From Streptomyces sp. Ru71 (GTDB lineage Bacteria > Actinomycetota > Actinomycetes > Streptomycetales > Streptomycetaceae): a DNA stretch of 64,000 nt. The position numbers were made by a program, and so were the translations under genes. Shown here one piece after another: positions 17,292 through 26,251 of this stretch (position 1 is the first letter of the stretch; each line of letters opens with the position of its first letter). The notes below the pieces were generated by a model. It did not search any database, was not told where the DNA came from, and saw nothing but the letters and a program-made list of their open reading frames with translations. Location of the stretch: contig NZ_PQSS01000020.1 of assembly GCF_002920535.1 (NCBI RefSeq), positions 43,148-107,147 on the forward strand, given 5' to 3'.

Positions 17292-18227
17292 ATGCGCATT
17301 TCGCATCCCTACGACGAGACCCCCGACCTCAGCACCGTCTGGCTGCGCGTCTTCCTGGAGGTGGCCCGGCACGGGTCGTTCACCGTGGCCGCGCGGACGC
17401 TGGGCTGGACCCAGTCCGCGGTGTCCCGGCAGATCTCCTCCCTGGAGTCGGCGCTGGGCGGCGGCCCGCTGTTCGACCGGCTGCCGCGCGGCGTACGGCT
17501 CACCGAGGCGGGCCGCACGCTCCTCCCGCACGCCGAGACCGTCACCGAGACGCTGCGCGGCGCCGCGCGCGAGCTGGCCGACCTGCGCGCGGCGGCCGGC
17601 GGGCGGCTCAGGTTCGGCGCGTTCGCGACCGCCGACGCGGCACTCGTCCCACAGGCCCTGGCCGCCTTCCGCGCCCGCCACCCCGGCGTCCGCGTCACCC
17701 GGGAGGAGGGCCTGTCCCCCGCCCTGCTGGACCAAGTCACGGCCGGGCATCTCGACCTCGCGGTGGTGTCGGCGACGGGCCGCGCCCCGCTGGAGGTGTG
17801 CGACCTGCACCACCTGCTCGACGAGACCCTGTACGTCGCCGTGGCGGCCGGCCACCCGCTGGCCGGGGCCGGTGCGCCGGTGCGTCTCGACCGGTTCGCC
17901 GACGCCGACTGGATCGCGGGCAGTCCGCGGCCGGAGGGCACCCTGCTCGCCGCGGCGGTCCGGCAGGGCTTCCGGCCCCGCGTCGCTCATGTCGTCGCCG
18001 AGTGGACCGCCAAGCAGGGCTATGTGGCCGCCGGCCTCGGCGTCACCCTGGTCCCGGCGCTGGCCGCCGCGTCCGTGCGGCCGGACGTCGCCCTGGTGCC
18101 GGTACGGCAGGAGGACGCCCCGCCCCGGGCGGTGTACGCGGCCACCCCCCGGGGCGCGTCCCCGACCCCGGCCGTGCGCGCCTTCCTCACCGCGCTGCGC
18201 GAGGCCGCGGCACGCGTTCCGGCCTGA
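17292..18227 (+). CDS. LysR family transcriptional regulator
   Basis: This 311-residue regulator starts at ATG 17292. The N-terminal winged helix reads FLEVARHGSFTVAARTLG, then WTQSAVSRQISSLE. The C-terminal periplasmic-binding-like domain senses a small ligand. It is transcribed divergently from the dehydrogenase-RidA pair and probably controls it. In-frame upstream starts (17187 or 17274) would run into or past the divergent promoter and are less likely. Confidence 0.9.
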   Translation: MRISHPYDETPDLSTVWLRVFLEVARHGSFTVAARTLGWTQSAVSRQISSLESALGGGPLFDRLPRGVRLTEAGRTLLPHAETVTETLRGAARELADLRAAAGGRLRFGAFATADAALVPQALAAFRARHPGVRVTREEGLSPALLDQVTAGHLDLAVVSATGRAPLEVCDLHHLLDETLYVAVAAGHPLAGAGAPVRLDRFADADWIAGSPRPEGTLLAAAVRQGFRPRVAHVVAEWTAKQGYVAAGLGVTLVPALAAASVRPDVALVPVRQEDAPPRAVYAATPRGASPTPAVRAFLTALREAAARVPA

Positions 18228-18324
18228 CCGACGGCACCATGGCGCGCGCCACTCGGGTCACGCGATACTGCGCCCGTCCCACAAGTGCGCTCCCCACGGC
18301 GACGGAAGGACCCCAACCGCCTTG

Positions 18325-19566
18325 ATGTCACGACGCGTTCGCGCTGCCGCGCTCGGGCCCGCCCTCGCGGCCGTACTGGCCGTTCCCACCACGGCGTCGG
18401 CCGCCCCGGCGCCCCTCGCCCCGACCGCCGAGGAACAGCGCCTCGACAGGGCCGTACCGCAGGAGATCCTGCGCCGCTCCGGATTCGACACCGTGACGCC
18501 GGACTTCGCCCGGGCGCTGGGCCAGGCGCGCTCCTGGTCGCAGGCGCACCAGGTCGTCGTCCGGGAAGGGTCCGCGCTGTGGCGGCGGGCCGTGGACCGG
18601 GCGCAGGGGCGCGGTCCGGCGGGCGAGTTGAGCCGGGACGACGACCGGCCGCTGTACTGGGCGCGGCTGGCGATGACACGGGAAGTACGGCAGTGGCAGC
18701 CGGGGTTCGAGCTGACCCAGGCGCGACGCGACGCCCTCCTGGACGCCTTGGAGCGCGCCTCGCGGGGTCAGGACGACGTCCGGTATCCGCACGCCGGCAA
18801 GGGGCTCAAGCGGGTTCTCGTCACCGGCTTCGACCCGTTCACGCTGGACAGGGACATCCGGATCTCCAATCCGTCCGGCGCGAGTGCGCTGGCCCTGGAC
18901 GGCACGGTGATCGAGACGGCCGGCGGTCCTGCGCGGGTGGAGACGGTGGTGTTCCCGGTGCGCTGGCGGGACTTTGAACAGGGGGCCGTGGAGCGGGCGC
19001 TGCGGCCGTGGCTGCCGCGGGTCGACCTGTTCACCACGGTGAGCCAGGGCCGGGTGGGGCGCTTCGACGTCGAGCGCACCAACGGGGCCTGGAGGGGCGG
19101 CTCCCCGGACAACGACAACACCGGGACGCCCGGCCCGATCCCGGTCACCGACCCGGCGTCGCAGCCGCAGTGGACGACGACGACCCTGCCGTACGCCCGG
19201 ATCACGGCGGCGGACACGGGCCGTTTCCCGGTGTACGACAACACCTCCGTGACCGAGATACCGGCGGGAGGCGGTGAGCCGGTGGTGCGGCCGGACGGGC
19301 CGACGCCGGGGTCGGCGGCGCGGGCCGGGGGCGGCGGGAACTACCTGTCCAACGAGATCGCCTACCGGGCGACGCTGCTGCGCGACCGGCTCGGCCTGCA
19401 CGAGCGCCTGCCCGGCGGGCATGTGCACACCCCGGTGCTGCAGTTCGGCGCCGGCAACACCGACCCGGCCACGGGCGCGGTCACGGACCCGGAGTTCGAG
19501 CGCAACCGGCTGGACATCATCGCCCAGGTGCGGGCGATCCTGTCGGTGGCTGCGGGAGCGGCATAG
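18325..19566 (+). CDS. secreted pyroglutamyl-peptidase-like protein with Ser in place of the catalytic Cys
   Basis: The product has 413 residues with a signal peptide (MSRRVRAAAL to about TTASA). An alpha-helical extension of about 130 residues precedes a peptidase C15 fold starting KRVLVTGFDPF (about 162-172). The active-site Glu is E250 in QGRVGRFDVERTNG, and a His is kept at H368 in GGHVHTPVLQ. The position of the nucleophilic Cys (usually in a GTYVCN-type motif) reads GGNYLSNEIAYR, with S342. It may be a serine variant, or it may have lost peptidase activity. Its last 50 bp overlap the 3' end of the convergent EI24 gene. Confidence 0.75.
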   Translation: MSRRVRAAALGPALAAVLAVPTTASAAPAPLAPTAEEQRLDRAVPQEILRRSGFDTVTPDFARALGQARSWSQAHQVVVREGSALWRRAVDRAQGRGPAGELSRDDDRPLYWARLAMTREVRQWQPGFELTQARRDALLDALERASRGQDDVRYPHAGKGLKRVLVTGFDPFTLDRDIRISNPSGASALALDGTVIETAGGPARVETVVFPVRWRDFEQGAVERALRPWLPRVDLFTTVSQGRVGRFDVERTNGAWRGGSPDNDNTGTPGPIPVTDPASQPQWTTTTLPYARITAADTGRFPVYDNTSVTEIPAGGGEPVVRPDGPTPGSAARAGGGGNYLSNEIAYRATLLRDRLGLHERLPGGHVHTPVLQFGAGNTDPATGAVTDPEFERNRLDIIAQVRAILSVAAGAA

Positions 19567-20359
19567 CGGCGTCGCCGCCGTCGCGGTCGTTCCTCTCGCC
19601 CTCGCCCTCGTCGATCTCCTCGCCGCGCAGGTCGCGGGCGAGCAGCGTGGCACCGGCGACCGCGCCCGGCATCAGGAACACGGCGACGAAGGGGACGAGG
19701 AAGGCCAGGCCGAGCGGGGTCCCGAAGCCCCAGACGAGCAGCTTGCGCGAGCGCAGCAGGGCGAGGCGCTCGCGCAGGGCGACCCCGCGCCGCTCCAGGG
19801 CGACGGCGGTCAGCTCCTCGGTGAGGAAGAAGCCGGTGACGAAGAACCCGATCACCGGGACCACGGTCTGGCCGACGACGGGCACGAAGCCGAGGGCGAA
19901 GAGCAGCACGCCCCAGAGCGCGGCCCGGACCAGGATGCGCAGGCTGTCGCGGCCGGAGACCCACAGCTCGCGCCACAGCGGCTGGTCCGACTCGGGCGCG
20001 GTGCCGTCGGGGGACACATCGCGGTCGACCCGCTCGGAGAGGCTCTCGTAGAAGGGCTGGCCGATCAGCAGCGTGACGGCGGTGAAGGTGAGCACGGCGA
20101 GGAGCAGGCCGAGCGCGAACAGGACGGCGGTGAGGAAGCCGCGGAACAGGCCGAGCCACGGGCTGGACCAGTCGTCGGCGAACGGGGTCGCCCAGCCGAC
20201 GAAGTCCTCGCCCCCGACGGCGAGCGCGACGAGCGCCGCGGCGTACAGCACGAGCGTCACCAGCCCGGGCAGCAGCCCGAAGCCGTAGCTCTTGCCGTGC
20301 CGGGCCACCCATCGCTGGCCTTTGAGCAGATAGCCGAAGCCCACCCCGAGATCACGCAT
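19517..20359 (-). CDS. EI24 domain membrane protein
   Basis: The product has 280 residues with four to six hydrophobic segments (for example GLLPGLVTLVLYAAALVALA and FRGFLTAVLFALGLLLAVLT). The N-terminus MRDLGVGFGYLLKGQRWVARH is typical of the EI24/CysZ-like family, as is LLIGQPFYESLSERVD. CysZ proteins conduct sulfate, but the role of Streptomyces members is unproven. The charged C-terminal tail (RGEEIDEGEGERNDRDGG) lies in the stretch that overlaps the convergent gene. Confidence 0.85.
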   Translation of the reverse strand: MRDLGVGFGYLLKGQRWVARHGKSYGFGLLPGLVTLVLYAAALVALAVGGEDFVGWATPFADDWSSPWLGLFRGFLTAVLFALGLLLAVLTFTAVTLLIGQPFYESLSERVDRDVSPDGTAPESDQPLWRELWVSGRDSLRILVRAALWGVLLFALGFVPVVGQTVVPVIGFFVTGFFLTEELTAVALERRGVALRERLALLRSRKLLVWGFGTPLGLAFLVPFVAVFLMPGAVAGATLLARDLRGEEIDEGEGERNDRDGGDAAMPLPQPPTGSPAPGR

Positions 20360-20407
20360 GGCAGCACTCTAGCGAGGCCCGGGGGCCGGGCCCCGCGCGC
20401 GGGCCGC

Positions 20408-20845
20408 TCAGGCGTCGAGCATCCTGCGCAGCAGGTCGCGCAGGGACTCGCGCTCGGCGTCGGACAGGCCGGCCAGCGGCTCGCGGGCGAAGCGCAGGCC
20501 GTCGCGCAGGTCCCGGGCGACGCGGCGGCCCTCGTCGGTGGCGGCCGCCAGCTTGACCCGGCGGTCCGCGGGGTCAGGGCGGCGCTCGACCAGGCCGCGC
20601 GCCTCCAGCCGGTCCACGATCCCGGTGACGTTGGACGGCTCGCACTTCAGCTTCTGCGCCAGCTTGCGCATCGGCAGCGGCTCCAGGGACAGCAGGCTGA
20701 GCAGCCGCGCCTGGGCGCCGGTCAGCGCGTGCTCGCCCGCGGCCTCCTCGTAGTCCGCGTAGAAGCGGGCCACGACGTCCCCGATGAGCTCGACGACCTC
20801 CAGGGTCAGCGGGTCGGGGCGGCGGGTCGTGTGTGGGGTGGACAT
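20408..20845 (-). CDS. MarR family transcriptional regulator
   Basis: This 145-residue regulator has the winged helix LPMRKLAQKLKCEPSNVTGI, then VDRLEARGLVERRPDPADRR. Its only Cys lies in the recognition-helix region and not near the N-terminus, so it lacks the redox Cys of OhrR even though an ohr gene is 1.2 kb away. It diverges from the MDR oxidoreductase, and two inverted repeats lie between them. It is likely an autorepressor that also controls that gene. Confidence 0.9.
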   Translation of the reverse strand: MSTPHTTRRPDPLTLEVVELIGDVVARFYADYEEAAGEHALTGAQARLLSLLSLEPLPMRKLAQKLKCEPSNVTGIVDRLEARGLVERRPDPADRRVKLAAATDEGRRVARDLRDGLRFAREPLAGLSDAERESLRDLLRRMLDA

Positions 20846-20874
20846 GATCTCCAGGATACCCGCTTACTTGACAA

Positions 20875-20889
20875 CCTGAAATATTCAGG
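20875..20889. promoter_or_regulatory. inverted repeat, candidate MarR operator 1
   Basis: CCTGAA-ATA-TTCAGG has perfect 6-bp arms and directly follows a TTGACA (20868-20873) that could be a -35 box for the oxidoreductase gene. Confidence 0.55.
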
Positions 20890-20900
20890 AGCATCGTTGT

Positions 20901-20913
20901 TTCAGGTACTGAA
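20901..20913. promoter_or_regulatory. inverted repeat, candidate MarR operator 2
   Basis: TTCAG-GTA-CTGAA has perfect 5-bp arms and shares the TTCAG/CTGAA half-site with the repeat at 20875-20889. The centres are 25 bp apart. It ends 19 bp before the oxidoreductase start. Confidence 0.55.
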
Positions 20914-20932
20914 GTAAATCGAAAGGCCTGTC

Positions 20933-21964
20933 ATGATCAACCGCGAGTGGCACCTGCTCAGCCGCCCCGTCGGCTGGCCGAAGCCCGAGGACTTCGCCCT
21001 GGTCGAGGCTCAGGTGCCGGAACCGGGCGAGGGCCAGGTCCTGGTACGCAACGAGTACCTCTCCGTGGACCCCTACATGCGCGGCAGGATGTCGGCCGCC
21101 AAGTCCTATGTCGCCCCGTTCGAGCTGGGCAAGGCCATGCAGGGCGGCGCGGTCGGCGAGGTCGTCGCCTCCAACGCCGAGGGCATCGCCGTCGGCGACC
21201 ACGTCCTGCACTTCTTCGGCTGGCGCGAGTACGCCGTCGTGGACGCCAGGCACGCCGTCAAGGTGGGCCCGACGGCCGTTCCCGCGGTCAAGGTCGACGC
21301 GGCCGCCGAGGTCCCGCTCTCGGCCTACCTCGGCGTCCTCGGCATGACCGGCCTGACCGCCTACGCCGGGCTGCTGCGCACCGCCTCCTTCAAGGAGGGC
21401 GACATCGTCTTCGTCTCCGGCGCGGCCGGTGCCGTCGGCAGCCAGGTCGGGCAGATCGCCAAGCTCAAGGGCGCCTCCCGGGTGATCGGCTCGGCCGGGT
21501 CCGACGAGAAGGTCAAGCTGCTGGTGGACGAGTACGGCTTCGACGCGGCCTTCAACTACAAGAACGGCCCCGTCGGCGAGCAGCTGCGCGCCGCCGCGCC
21601 CGACGGGATCGACGTGTACTTCGACAACGTCGGCGGCGACCACCTGGAGGCGGCGATCGGCTCCCTGCGCGAGGGCGGCCGGATCGCGGTCTGCGGGATG
21701 ATCTCCGTCTACAACAACACCGAGCCGGCCCCCGGCCCGCGCAACCTGGCCCGGCTCATCCAGACCCGGGGCCGCATCGAGGGCTTCCTGGTCGGCGACC
21801 ACTACGACCTGCAGCCGCAGTTCGTCCAGGAGGTCGCCCCGTGGGTGGCCTCGGGCGCGCTGAAGTACCGGGAGACCGTGGTCGAGGGCATCGAGAACAC
21901 CCTGGAGGCGTTCCTCGGGGTCCTGCGCGGCGACAACATCGGCAAGATGGTCGTCAAGCTCTGA
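20933..21964 (+). CDS. MDR-superfamily NADP-dependent oxidoreductase (CurA/PTGR-like)
   Basis: The 343-residue product begins MINREWHLLSRPVG. The family marks are EYLSVDPYMRGRM, LGVLGMTGLTAYAGLL, the NADPH-binding VSGAAGAVGSQVGQIAKLKG and YFDNVGGDHLEAAIG. It lacks the Zn ligands of alcohol dehydrogenases and fits the alkenal/curcumin-reductase branch, which reduces reactive enones. Together with the MarR regulator and the Ohr gene behind it, this suggests a unit against electrophiles and organic peroxides. Confidence 0.9.
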   Translation: MINREWHLLSRPVGWPKPEDFALVEAQVPEPGEGQVLVRNEYLSVDPYMRGRMSAAKSYVAPFELGKAMQGGAVGEVVASNAEGIAVGDHVLHFFGWREYAVVDARHAVKVGPTAVPAVKVDAAAEVPLSAYLGVLGMTGLTAYAGLLRTASFKEGDIVFVSGAAGAVGSQVGQIAKLKGASRVIGSAGSDEKVKLLVDEYGFDAAFNYKNGPVGEQLRAAAPDGIDVYFDNVGGDHLEAAIGSLREGGRIAVCGMISVYNNTEPAPGPRNLARLIQTRGRIEGFLVGDHYDLQPQFVQEVAPWVASGALKYRETVVEGIENTLEAFLGVLRGDNIGKMVVKL

Positions 21965-22071
21965 GGCAGGCTCCGGCCTTTCGGGGTCTTCCGGTATACG
22001 GTAACTTCTTTCCGAAATCCGCCGTCGATCGTGGGCGCGAGTCGTGGCGGACCGAGGAGGAAGACAACCGC

Positions 22072-22491
22072 ATGCCCATTTCGCAGTCCGACGTCCTGTA
22101 CACCGCCGTCGCCACCGCCGAGAACGGCCGCGACGGCCGGGTCGCCACCGACGACGGCAAGCTCGACGTCGTCGTCAACCCGCCGGTCGAGATGGGCGGC
22201 AGCGGCGCCGGCACCAACCCGGAGCAGCTGTTCGCCGCCGGCTACAGCGCGTGCTTCCAGGGCGCGCTCGGTGTCGTCGCCCGTCAGGAGGGCGCCGACA
22301 TCTCCGGTTCGACCGTCACCGCCAAGGTCGGCATCGGCAAGAACGACGAGGGCTTCGGGATCATCGTGGAGATCTCCGCGAACATTCCGAACGTGGACGC
22401 GGAGACGGCCGCGAGCCTGGTGAAGAAGGCGCACGAGGTGTGCCCGTACTCCAAGGCGACGCGGGGCAACATCACCGTGACGCTCGTCTGA
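22072..22491 (+). CDS. ohr: organic hydroperoxide resistance protein Ohr
   Basis: This 139-residue Ohr/OsmC-fold peroxidase reduces organic hydroperoxides, including those of fatty acids. ATG 22072 starts [20 protein letters not shown]. The catalytic Cys pair is in [10 protein letters not shown] and [12 protein letters not shown], and the Arg and Glu of the active site fall in GRDGRVAT and NPEQLFAAG. It lies 107 bp behind the MDR oxidoreductase. No OhrR-type regulator is seen. Confidence 0.94.
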   Translation: MPISQSDVLYTAVATAENGRDGRVATDDGKLDVVVNPPVEMGGSGAGTNPEQLFAAGYSACFQGALGVVARQEGADISGSTVTAKVGIGKNDEGFGIIVEISANIPNVDAETAASLVKKAHEVCPYSKATRGNITVTLV

Positions 22492-22546
22492 GAGACGGTT
22501 CCTCTCGTCCGCCGGGTGCGGTGGTCGTCCGGGTGCGGGTTGTGGG

Positions 22547-22574
22547 GGCTGGTCGCGCAGTTCCCCGCGCCCCT
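22547..22574. repeat. dispersed 28-bp intergenic repeat, copy 2 of 3
   Basis: This is identical to the core at 6694-6721. It lies between the convergent ohr and serine hydrolase genes, 39 bp beyond the stop of the minus-strand gene. Confidence 0.8.
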
Positions 22575-22613
22575 TCCGGGTCGGCCCCCGCGCCCGGCGT
22601 TCGTGTGTCGCCG

Positions 22614-23762
22614 TCAGTTGTTCCCGAGTGCCGCCTCGTGTACGGCCCTGACCAGTGCCGTGTTCTCCGGGGCCGCGCCTCCGGGGAAGGACATGCGGCG
22701 GCGGGTGTAGCCGTAGGCCAGGCCGGAGCGGGGGTCGGCGAATGCCTGGGAGCCGCCGGCGCCGCTGTGGCCGAAGGTGCCCGCGCCGAGGAACGGGTAC
22801 CACTGGTCGGCGGTCGCCTGGAAGCCCAGTCCGAAGGCCTTGTGGGTACGGGCCACCAGGTCGTAGCCCACGGAGTGGATCTGGCCCACCTCGGCGATGG
22901 TGTCCGGCTTCAGCAGCGGCGGCCGGTCGTCCAGCTCGCTGATCGCCGCCGCGTACATCGTCGCCAGGCCCCGCGCGGAGGCGACGCCGCCCGCCGACGC
23001 CGGCCCCTTGGCACGCACCAGGCGGGAGTTGGCGTAGCCCTCCAGGGTTCCCGGCTCGGGGACATGGGTGTTGTAGGCGATCGAGGTCAGCGTGTGCGGC
23101 CCGGTGGGCTGCGCGTCCAGCCGGGCCTGCTGCTCCGGGGTCGGGGCCATCGGCTGCACGGTGCGGAAGCGCGGCTCCTCGGACTCGGGCAGGCCCAGGT
23201 AGAAGTCCAGCCCGTACGGTGCCCGCACGCGCTCCTCGTAGACCTCCTGCAGCGTGCGGCCGGTGGCCCGGCGTACCACCTCGCCGGTGAGCGCGCCGAT
23301 GACCAGGGCGTGGTAGCCGAACGCCGTGCCGGGCCGCCAGAACGGCTTCTGGTCCGCGAGCCGTTCGGCGAGGGCGCGGTCGTCGGCCATCTCCGCCGCG
23401 GAGAACCCGGCGTCCAGTCCGACCAGCCCGGCGCGGTGGGCGAGCAGCTCCCGCAGGGTCACCGCGGCCTTGCCCTCGGCGCCGAACTCGGGCCAGTAGT
23501 AGGTGACCTTGCGGTCCAGCTCCAGGGTGCCGTCCTGCACGAGGAGCGCGACCACCAGGTGGGCGGCGCCCTTGGTGGACGAGAACACGCCGTACAGGGA
23601 GTCGGCCTCGCCGCCCGTCCACAGGTCGACGACCCGGCGTCCGTGCAGGTACGCGCACAACTGGCCCTCGTAGTCGGGCCGTTCCGCGGCCACGAAGGAC
23701 GCGAACTCCGCACGCACCGCCTCGAACCCGTCGGCCACGGTGCCGTGAATCTCCTGAGCCAT
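22614..23762 (-). CDS. class C beta-lactamase-fold serine hydrolase (esterase/EstB type)
   Basis: The product has 382 residues and no signal peptide. The SxxK nucleophile motif is [10 protein letters not shown] and the Tyr motif is [13 protein letters not shown]-terminal [15 protein letters not shown] corresponds to the usual HxG/KTG-like third element of esterases in this fold. Such enzymes hydrolyse esters or amides; cytoplasmic members are usually esterases and not drug-resistance enzymes. It stands alone between convergent and divergent neighbours. Confidence 0.87.
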   Translation of the reverse strand: MAQEIHGTVADGFEAVRAEFASFVAAERPDYEGQLCAYLHGRRVVDLWTGGEADSLYGVFSSTKGAAHLVVALLVQDGTLELDRKVTYYWPEFGAEGKAAVTLRELLAHRAGLVGLDAGFSAAEMADDRALAERLADQKPFWRPGTAFGYHALVIGALTGEVVRRATGRTLQEVYEERVRAPYGLDFYLGLPESEEPRFRTVQPMAPTPEQQARLDAQPTGPHTLTSIAYNTHVPEPGTLEGYANSRLVRAKGPASAGGVASARGLATMYAAAISELDDRPPLLKPDTIAEVGQIHSVGYDLVARTHKAFGLGFQATADQWYPFLGAGTFGHSGAGGSQAFADPRSGLAYGYTRRRMSFPGGAAPENTALVRAVHEAALGNN

Positions 23763-23915
23763 CCGCTCTCCTCCCCTGCTCTCCGCCCCTCATGGTGCCT
23801 GACGGAGATCATGTCCGTGGTCTTCCACGCCGGTCGCACACAGACCGGTACGGCGAAAGACACCGATTCCACTCAACGCCCGGGAGGGGACGCGTCCGTC
23901 AGTGCGGGCGCGGGC

Positions 23916-24893
23916 TCAGGTGCACCACCACAGGAAACGGTTGCAGGTCTGGGTGGGCTCCGGGTCCGGGGCCGGCGGCGGGGGCGTCGGTGCGGAGGAA
24001 CGCGTGGGCGCCGGGGCGGGGGCCGCCGTGCGGGTCGCCGAGGGAGCGGGCGCGGGGGTGGCCGCCCTGGTCGGGCTGGTGCCGGGCGTGGAGGCGGTGG
24101 TGCTCGGGGACGCGCTGTCCGACGGGGACGGCGACGCAGAGGCCGAGGCGTCCGGTGACGCCGAGGACGCGGGGCGGGTGTCCGACGCCGGGACCTGGTG
24201 CGGCCGGGACGACTGGTCCGCGTCGGGCTCCGCGTCCCCGCTCGTGGCGCCGTCCGCCGCATCGCCTCCGGCCGCCGCCGGGTCGGGGGCGGAGAAGCCC
24301 GGGGCATCGATGCCGAGTTCGGCGAGGCTCAGGCCGCCGGCGGCCAGGACGAAACCGGCGGTGATCAGCAGGGTGCGGCGGCGGCGCCTGCGGTGGGCGG
24401 CGGCCTTGCGGTCGCGCCGGCTCCCGTCCGGCTCGGCGGACCGGCCGCCGGCGCCCCTTCCGCCGGCTGCCCGGCGTTCACGGCGGCCGGCCGGCGCCTC
24501 GTCGGCGTCCCCGGCGTCATCCTCGGCGTCGTCCTCGACGGCCTCGTCGTCCTCCACGTCCTCCCTCTCGTCGGCGTCCGTGGAGTGCCCCATGTCGTAG
24601 GCGACGCGCTCGTCGTACGCGCCGTGCCCGGCGTGCGCCGCCTCCTCGCCGTACGCCCCGTACCCGGCGTGCGCGGCCTGCGCCGCGTAAGCCTGCCCCT
24701 GGGCGTACGCGGTGTCCGGCGCGTGTCCCGGCGTCGCGGCCTGGTCGCCGTAGCCGTACGTCGCGTATCCGTACTCCGCCCCCGTGTGCTGCTCGGCGTG
24801 GGCGCTCGGGCGCAGTTGTTCCACCGGGACGCCGCAGCCCGGACAGGCGAGGGCGCCGTTGAGGTGGCGGTGGCAGGAGTGGCAGAAGTCCAT
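23916..24893 (-). CDS. SCO2400-type zinc-ribbon, single-pass membrane protein
   Basis: The product has 325 residues in a clear mosaic. A zinc ribbon, C4xxC7 and C17xxC20 ([10 protein letters not shown], then ALACPGC), is followed by a Tyr/Ala/Gly/His-rich segment with loose repeats ([19 protein letters not shown]). An acidic stretch, a basic stretch ([15 protein letters not shown]) and one membrane helix ([20 protein letters not shown]) come next, and then a long outside Ser/Pro/Ala/Thr-rich tail ending [10 protein letters not shown]. The zinc ribbon would be cytoplasmic. I recall the family from the S. coelicolor SCO2400 locus. Its function is unknown. Confidence 0.78.
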   Translation of the reverse strand: MDFCHSCHRHLNGALACPGCGVPVEQLRPSAHAEQHTGAEYGYATYGYGDQAATPGHAPDTAYAQGQAYAAQAAHAGYGAYGEEAAHAGHGAYDERVAYDMGHSTDADEREDVEDDEAVEDDAEDDAGDADEAPAGRRERRAAGGRGAGGRSAEPDGSRRDRKAAAHRRRRRRTLLITAGFVLAAGGLSLAELGIDAPGFSAPDPAAAGGDAADGATSGDAEPDADQSSRPHQVPASDTRPASSASPDASASASPSPSDSASPSTTASTPGTSPTRAATPAPAPSATRTAAPAPAPTRSSAPTPPPPAPDPEPTQTCNRFLWWCT

Positions 24894-25047
24894 GACGCGG
24901 GAAGACTAGGTGCGCCGCCGGTAACGTTCCTAGGCACCGCTGTGAAGGTTGTGTGGGAAGGCAAGCGTCCGCTCACCGAAAGTCTCGAAACCGTTACCCG
25001 TTGGACCCCTTGACGCTGCCGCCGCCCCGTCCTTACTGTCTCGCCAG

Positions 25048-25076
25048 CATTTCGAACGTGTGACGAAATCTCGAAC
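25048..25076. promoter_or_regulatory. ATTTCGAACG-type boxes upstream of the sugar-acid operon
   Basis: CATTTCGAACG is at 25048-25058 and a weaker TCTCGAAC at 25069-25076. TTTCG and CGAAA (25050-25054 with 25064-25068) also form an inverted repeat. The same box lies upstream of the IclR gene (reverse strand, 52838-52849) and of the arabinan genes, so it is a candidate IclR operator. It ends 18 bp before the dehydratase start. Confidence 0.5.
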
Positions 25077-25093
25077 AGCGAAGGGCAACTGCC

Positions 25094-26251
25094 GTGCGCA
25101 TCACCGGAATCAGCACACACGTGGTCGGGACGCCGTGGCGCAACCTGACCTACGTCCAGGTGCACACCGACGAGGGGCTGACCGGAGTCGGAGAGACCCG
25201 GATGCTGGGCCACACCGACGCCCTCCTCGGCTACCTGAAGGAGGCCGAGACCAACCACATCCTGGGCTCCGACCCGTTCGCTGTCGAGGACCTGGTGCGC
25301 CGGATGAAGTACGGCGACTACGGGCGGGCCGGCGAGATCGTGATGTCCGGCATCGCGGTGGTCGAGATGGCCTGCTGGGACATCAAGGGCAAGGCCCTCG
25401 GCGTGCCGGTGTGGCAGCTGCTGGGCGGCAAGGTCACCGACAGGGTCAAGGCGTACGCCAACGGCTGGTACACCACCGAGCGCACCCCGGAGGCGTACCA
25501 CAAGGCCGCGCAGGGCGTCGTGGAGCGCGGGTACAAGGCGCTGAAGATCGACCCGTTCGGCACCGGCCACTTCGAACTGGACCACCAGCAGACCCTGTAC
25601 GCGGTCTCGCTGATCGAGGCCGTGCGGGACGCGATCGGCCCGGAGACCGAGCTGATGCTGGAGATGCACGGCCGCTTCTCCCCCGCCACCGCGGTGCGGC
25701 TCGCCAAGGAGATGGCGCCCTTCCAGCCGGCCTGGCTGGAGGAGCCGGTGCCGCCGGAGAACCTCAAGGCGCTTCAGAAGGTGGCCGCGAAGGTGGACAT
25801 CCCGGTGGCCACGGGCGAGCGCATCCACGACCGGATCGAGTTCCGGGAGCTGTTCGACAGCCAGGCCGTGGACATCATCCAGCCCGACCTCGGCCACATC
25901 GGCGGCATCTGGGAGACCCGCAAGCTCGCCGCGACCGCCGAGACCCACTACATGCTCATCGCCCCGCACAACGTGGGTGGTTCGGTGCTCACCGCCGCCT
26001 CCCTCCAGGTCGGCTTCACCTCACCGAACTTCAAGATCCTTGAGCACTTCAACGACTTCGCCGACGGGGAGATCAAGAAGGTGGTCAAGGGCGCCCCCGA
26101 GGTCGTCGACGGCTACTTCCAGCTCTCCGACGCGCCGGGCCTCGGCGTCGAGCTGGACGTGGACGCGGCCGCCGAGTTCCCGCAGCAGCAGGCCCGGTTC
26201 GACCTGTGGGCCGAGGGCTGGGAGAAGCGCCAGCCGAAGGGCACGCAGTGA
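25094..26251 (+). CDS. enolase-superfamily sugar-acid dehydratase (galactonate dehydratase-like)
   Basis: This 385-residue member of the mandelate racemase group would dehydrate an aldonate to a 2-keto-3-deoxy acid. Active-site parts are YKALKIDPFG (Lys/Asp), MLEMHGRFS (metal ligand region with His), WLEEPVPPENL (metal Glu), TGERIHDR (metal Glu) and APHNVGGSVL (catalytic His). This set resembles galactonate and related dehydratases. The start follows GAAGGG. Its TGA overlaps the next gene's GTG. With the linked dehydrogenase and importer, oxidation of a monosaccharide or its acid is likely, but the exact sugar is not shown. Confidence 0.85.
   Translation: MRITGISTHVVGTPWRNLTYVQVHTDEGLTGVGETRMLGHTDALLGYLKEAETNHILGSDPFAVEDLVRRMKYGDYGRAGEIVMSGIAVVEMACWDIKGKALGVPVWQLLGGKVTDRVKAYANGWYTTERTPEAYHKAAQGVVERGYKALKIDPFGTGHFELDHQQTLYAVSLIEAVRDAIGPETELMLEMHGRFSPATAVRLAKEMAPFQPAWLEEPVPPENLKALQKVAAKVDIPVATGERIHDRIEFRELFDSQAVDIIQPDLGHIGGIWETRKLAATAETHYMLIAPHNVGGSVLTAASLQVGFTSPNFKILEHFNDFADGEIKKVVKGAPEVVDGYFQLSDAPGLGVELDVDAAAEFPQQQARFDLWAEGWEKRQPKGTQ

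Noticed and set aside
20408..20845. OhrR-type peroxide sensor
   Set aside because: The only Cys lies in the recognition-helix region (KLKCEPSN), not at the N-terminal redox position, so it is a general MarR protein.
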